Assembly (NCBI GenBank): GCA_024741835.1
Contig: JAENRP010000054.1
Location: 1-64,000 of the forward strand
Direction of reading: 5' to 3'
Origin: Diplocarpon mali
Lineage: Eukaryota; Ascomycota; Leotiomycetes; Helotiales; Drepanopezizaceae
DNA: 64,000 bases
The notes under the pieces were generated by a model. That model was given only the letters and a program-made list of their open reading frames with translations. It had not been told where the DNA came from and did no database searches. Within the stretch, counting starts at the first letter, position 1. Each line of letters opens with the position of its first letter. Positions 60,528 to 64,000 of this stretch are shown here, piece after piece. The translations under genes and the position numbers were made by a program.

Positions 60528-61087
60528 ATCCGACCTGAGAGAATCGGAGATGGACATGCTGATCATAAATACTTCATGAACTATGCACCTAAAGGATAGG
60601 TCATCTGGTTCTCTTGCGATCTATACTTAATTTACCATGCACACGTCCATTTCCGTTGTCGTGTACCCCCCATGAACTATCCTCTGATCCCAGACTCTGG
60701 GGCTCGCTAAGGTAATCAATCTTCAATGTCTTCTGTACGTCGTGGTGGAATCATTATCCAGCCACCAACACCTCTTCACACTAAAACGATATGCATTTGA
60801 AGTTTACAATGGATTCAAGTACCAGCAGTTCTTTCTTCTAGCTCGGGACATCAAGATTCCACATGCATATCCCCTTTGTTTATTTACATCGGCCATGCAA
60901 GATAGCCGACAACGGCATCCGAGGTAACACCGAGACCCCTGCTAGCTCATGGGGCTGACATGTCGAATTGGGGGCCATGAGCGAGCTCATCCTCTCCATT
61001 GTATCATGACATCTCCAACATCTCCGACCTCTTGATATTGTCGGTGTTTCACGAGAGTTCTGACTCTCCAGGAGCGTGTCCAAGACC
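60528..61087. promoter_or_regulatory. Upstream region of the terminal five-exon gene
   Basis: 560 bp between the solo LTR and the start at 61088. It must hold the promoter unless the 5' leader is longer, so the LTR lies close enough to influence transcription. No other feature is supported. Confidence 0.45.
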
Positions 61088-64000
61088 ATGGCGGCTTATT
61101 ACGACAGTGAAGACGAGCTTGATCTCCGGATCGAGAGAGGTCGAGACCAGCCTCGTGCTTCTCGCCCGAGGCCATTCCCGCCAGTACGCTTTGCAAGCCC
61201 AGTTGCCGACTCTTCAAACGAAGAGCGTCGTCGACGAGGTCCGCAATTCCCGATTCCTCGACCGCCGTCAAGAGTCGGCCCAAATTATTTCGGCTATGGG
61301 AACAGACGGACTGAATCACCATCTCCTATGGAGAAAGCCCAAAAAGAAGATGGGCTCGAGAGTGCCGAGACAAGGAAGACTCCTGGCCAGCCATCCTCTT
61401 CTCTGCAAGACGCTACTTCAGATATTGAGCCCTCGCGGAGACCAAACAGAGCATTTAGCGAGGATTCCTGGAATGACGAGAATATCCTATCCACTCCTAG
61501 GTACTCGGGACGCTCAGATGACGAGGAATTCCGCGACGATCGAGTTCGCAGGGGTCGTGATCAACCAGAACGTCAATACCGACGGTCGTCTTCGCCGCTC
61601 AGATCTCGCCGCGGCAGCGGGCATTATGATAATATGTACCCTAGCCCCCTCTATCATGACCATCATCCATCAGCATCACGCCCGGCTCAGTCTCGACGTT
61701 CGAACTATTACGATGAATATGGTATAGATATCCAAGATCAGAGAGCTCGGTACCCGTACCGCCCTGGCCCCAATATCTATCCTGAACGTCGATATCGCCC
61801 AGCAGCTCGGGAGGTACCCTCTCGAGCTGCCAGTGCATATGAAGAGTCCGATAATGACCTTGATGTAGGAATCCGAAGAGATTATGGAAATCTCTCAACA
61901 GTCATTTACCCAGAGCATCGGTATCATCCGAGTTCTCGACCGTATTATTATCCACCCGAATCTGGGCATCTACCTCCTGGACTCGACAGGGCTCGCAACC
62001 GACGCAAACGGACCTTGTCGCAAGAGCCTGTAGTAATCAACAATCGCTTGTACAATGATTATGAAGAGGATCGCGTTGAGGCGTTCCCTAGCACCCGGAT
62101 ATATCGATCTAGATCTCGGTCCCCTAAAGCACCTTCTGCAGCAGCACCTGTCATTGTTAACAACCGCATATACAATGACATCGAAGTCGATTCCCGAGAC
62201 GAAGATGAAGAATATCGTGGCCTCGTTCCAAACTTACACACGAGAAATCGAACTCGCCCACAGAACAGAGTCATGCTCCCACCATCGGTAGCGCCAACCG
62301 TTATTAACAGTCGGATGTATAGAGATCACGAGGATGACGACTTTGACGGTCTCGCAACTCGGCTGGGAGAACCTGACGCGAGCTTCATTCCCCAAGCTTA
62401 TTCCTTCTCTCTGTCGCGTCACAGCAAAAGCCTGCCAGGTACCGAAAGTGAGATAAGTTCGATATCCGACATATCGGAAAAGAACGACGCCCCGAAGCAG
62501 GAAATAAGCAAGAAGAGCGTCGAGTCTGGAAAAATACTCCACGTGCTACGCTCTCAGTACGTGGGTGAAGGCGTGATTGGTAGATCTCACTCCGTACAGT
62601 TGACATTGATGCCAGAGCCCGTTCCTTCATCTCTCAAGGGGACATCCCCAGTCTTTAGATGGGTGTAAGTTTTATCCCTCATGGCGATAAAAAATCCGAG
62701 TTGTTGATGATTTTAGGCACTTCGAGGACAAAACCATGGACTTGGAACACTTCGAGGTATCTCATTCCGTAGAAGAAGCGCGCGAAGGCCTGCTGATCTT
62801 CGAGCAGAACAACAGCCTCGGCATTTCTGGGCTTACGGCTTTGGAGAGATCCTCTATTTCAAAACTACTTTCCCGGGTAAAGAGAGGGTACGATAAACCT
62901 TTGCAAACATCCACAAGAACCAGGATAAGATACATGGTCCCGTCTTTCTTGCAAGATACCTTATCAGAAGAACAGCGGCCAAAGACTCCCAGAGCTAGGA
63001 CGGTGTCATGGATGTGTATTCCATATTTCTGCCTGGAGAAGTACTCTACAGCAGCTGGTCTCAGAGCGTCGTCGCATCCCATGAGGACTCTTCTTCAAGC
63101 CCGATTTGCTTTGACTCGCAAAGAGAGAGATATGAAACAAGCAGTGCAAGGACTCGGCAATACACCTCCAGAGCACTGTTACTACATCGCCCAGATTTGG
63201 TTTCTAATCATTGACGACTGTATGGACTCTTACTTCTACATTCGTTTCGCCCACTGACGTGGACAGCCTTGATAGTATCGTGTGCGCGACCTTCTATGGC
63301 CTCTCTCCAGGGCGATGCCATAACAGCGCTGCCAATACCCAAGGATGCCAACACCCCCACACTCTCTCCAAACATTCTCGTATCGACAAAAAGTGCCCTC
63401 CTCTGGGCCCTACCCCTGGACCAGTGCCAAAGCTGGTTTGTAGGTACTGGATAGCTCTTTGCGACCCCAGCTTCTAATTATTTCTAGGCATTTGCGTCCC
63501 ATTTCTTGGAATATTGGCCTCTGCAAGCCGAAATCACTTATCTAGGCAAGACAGTCGCTGCATCAGATTGGCCCCGTGTGTTGTTGCTTGCCAAGAAATC
63601 TACCGTTCGGCTTGAAGTTGACTTCAGGTAAGAGGAAAACGCTGTCGACCTTGTTTGAGCGAGGACCGAGACTGACAAACAAAGACCTCCTGCAAAGATT
63701 GAATCCGTTCGGGGCGTTCTCTCGGAAGACCCGATATTGGAGCAGTCTACCGAAAAAGGCGTCGAAGAGCCCGCAAGTAATTCCAAGGCTCCCGACCCTG
63801 CTACAAGGTCAAGCCCGTTACTTCGACCAAAAGACCACGAAAAAAACAGGAAAAAGCGCAGAGGGTCTTCTGAGCAACATAAAGAGCAGTTTCACGTCTT
63901 TACGTGGATAAATTCCAAGAATGCGACGCACAGTGTCAGTCCTGGAATCACAGCCACAAACGTCGACTATATCCTCCCGGGCTTCGAACCCCAGGGACTG
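61088..64000 (+). CDS. Fungal protein of unknown function, five exons, runs off the window
   Basis: Exons 61088-62664, 62717-63219, 63267-63439, 63488-63627 and 63685-64000 stay in frame to the window end (about 900 residues visible). Introns of 52, 47, 48 and 57 nt have GTAAGT, GTATGG, GTAGGT and GTAAGA donors; CACTGAC and ACTGAC branch sites precede two of them. The start MAAYYDSEDELDLRIERG follows a GTG-initiated extension of the frame, which I discard. The first 450 residues are disordered, Arg/Tyr/Pro-rich, with a thrice-repeated VINNRLYND / VNNRIYND / INSRMYRD motif. The rest is globular: RWVHFEDKTMDLEHF, ARTVSWMCIPYFCLEKY, HPMRTLLQARFALTRKERDMKQAV, CYYIAQIWFLIIDD. This resembles a conserved Pezizomycotina family whose function I cannot name. 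The 3' end is missing. Confidence 0.82.

Overview
The window reads as nuclear DNA of a filamentous ascomycete (Pezizomycotina). The genes carry short spliceosomal introns (47-66 nt) with GTRNGT-like donors and CTAAC/CTGAC branch sites. One block of about 21 kb is AT-rich, poor in CpA/TpG and rich in TpA, which is the footprint of repeat-induced point mutation (RIP). I cannot place the species.

Bases 1 to about 21,440 are a graveyard of minus-strand Ty3/gypsy-type LTR retrotransposons with no intact reading frame. A 7,008-bp element with two 255-bp LTRs (2972-9979) sits inside the integrase region of an older gypsy element (about 1860-2971 and 9980-14471). The 5-bp target duplication is still visible as attag/atcag. 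A 307-bp LTR of another type lies at 14472-14778. A third gypsy-like element with protease, reverse transcriptase and integrase remnants fills 14779 to about 21,440. A close relative of the 14472 LTR recurs as a solo LTR at 60222-60527, flanked by a perfect ATCCG duplication.

At about 21,440 the base composition changes abruptly to a GC-rich, apparently non-coding block that runs to about 23.8 kb. It holds degenerate tandem units of about 200 bp and a 16-bp minisatellite. A 20-N assembly gap follows at 24339-24358.

From 24.4 to 47.6 kb the DNA is ordinary dense fungal gene space: a SLY41-like transporter, SF3b subunit 2 (Cus1), an SR-rich protein with an apparent 1.93-kb first intron, a long coiled-coil orphan, RVB2, the GYF protein LIN1, UFD1, a putative amidoligase and a BTB protein. 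Several genes form divergent pairs: SLY41/SF3b2, coiled-coil/RVB2, LIN1/UFD1 and amidoligase/BTB. The recognisable genes serve conserved processes (splicing: SF3b2, LIN1 and perhaps the SR protein; chromatin and assembly ATPase: RVB2; ubiquitin/Cdc48: UFD1; replication clamp loading: RFC3), but I see no single shared pathway.

From 47.6 kb onward gene density falls. There is a broken gene (48541-49818, nonsense codon plus frame changes), RFC3 (four exons), a coiled-coil fungal family gene, a pogo-like MITE with TA duplication (55898-56491), a possible kinase-like relic near 59.2 kb, the solo LTR, and a five-exon gene of unknown function that runs off the right edge.

The observations most worth a second look are the nested RIP-mutated elements and their uneven RIP, the GC-rich 200-bp-period block beside them, GC-AG introns inferred in UFD1 and possibly SF3b2, the 1.93-kb intron, and the broken gene at 48.5-49.8 kb. 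I found no convincing new multi-gene system.
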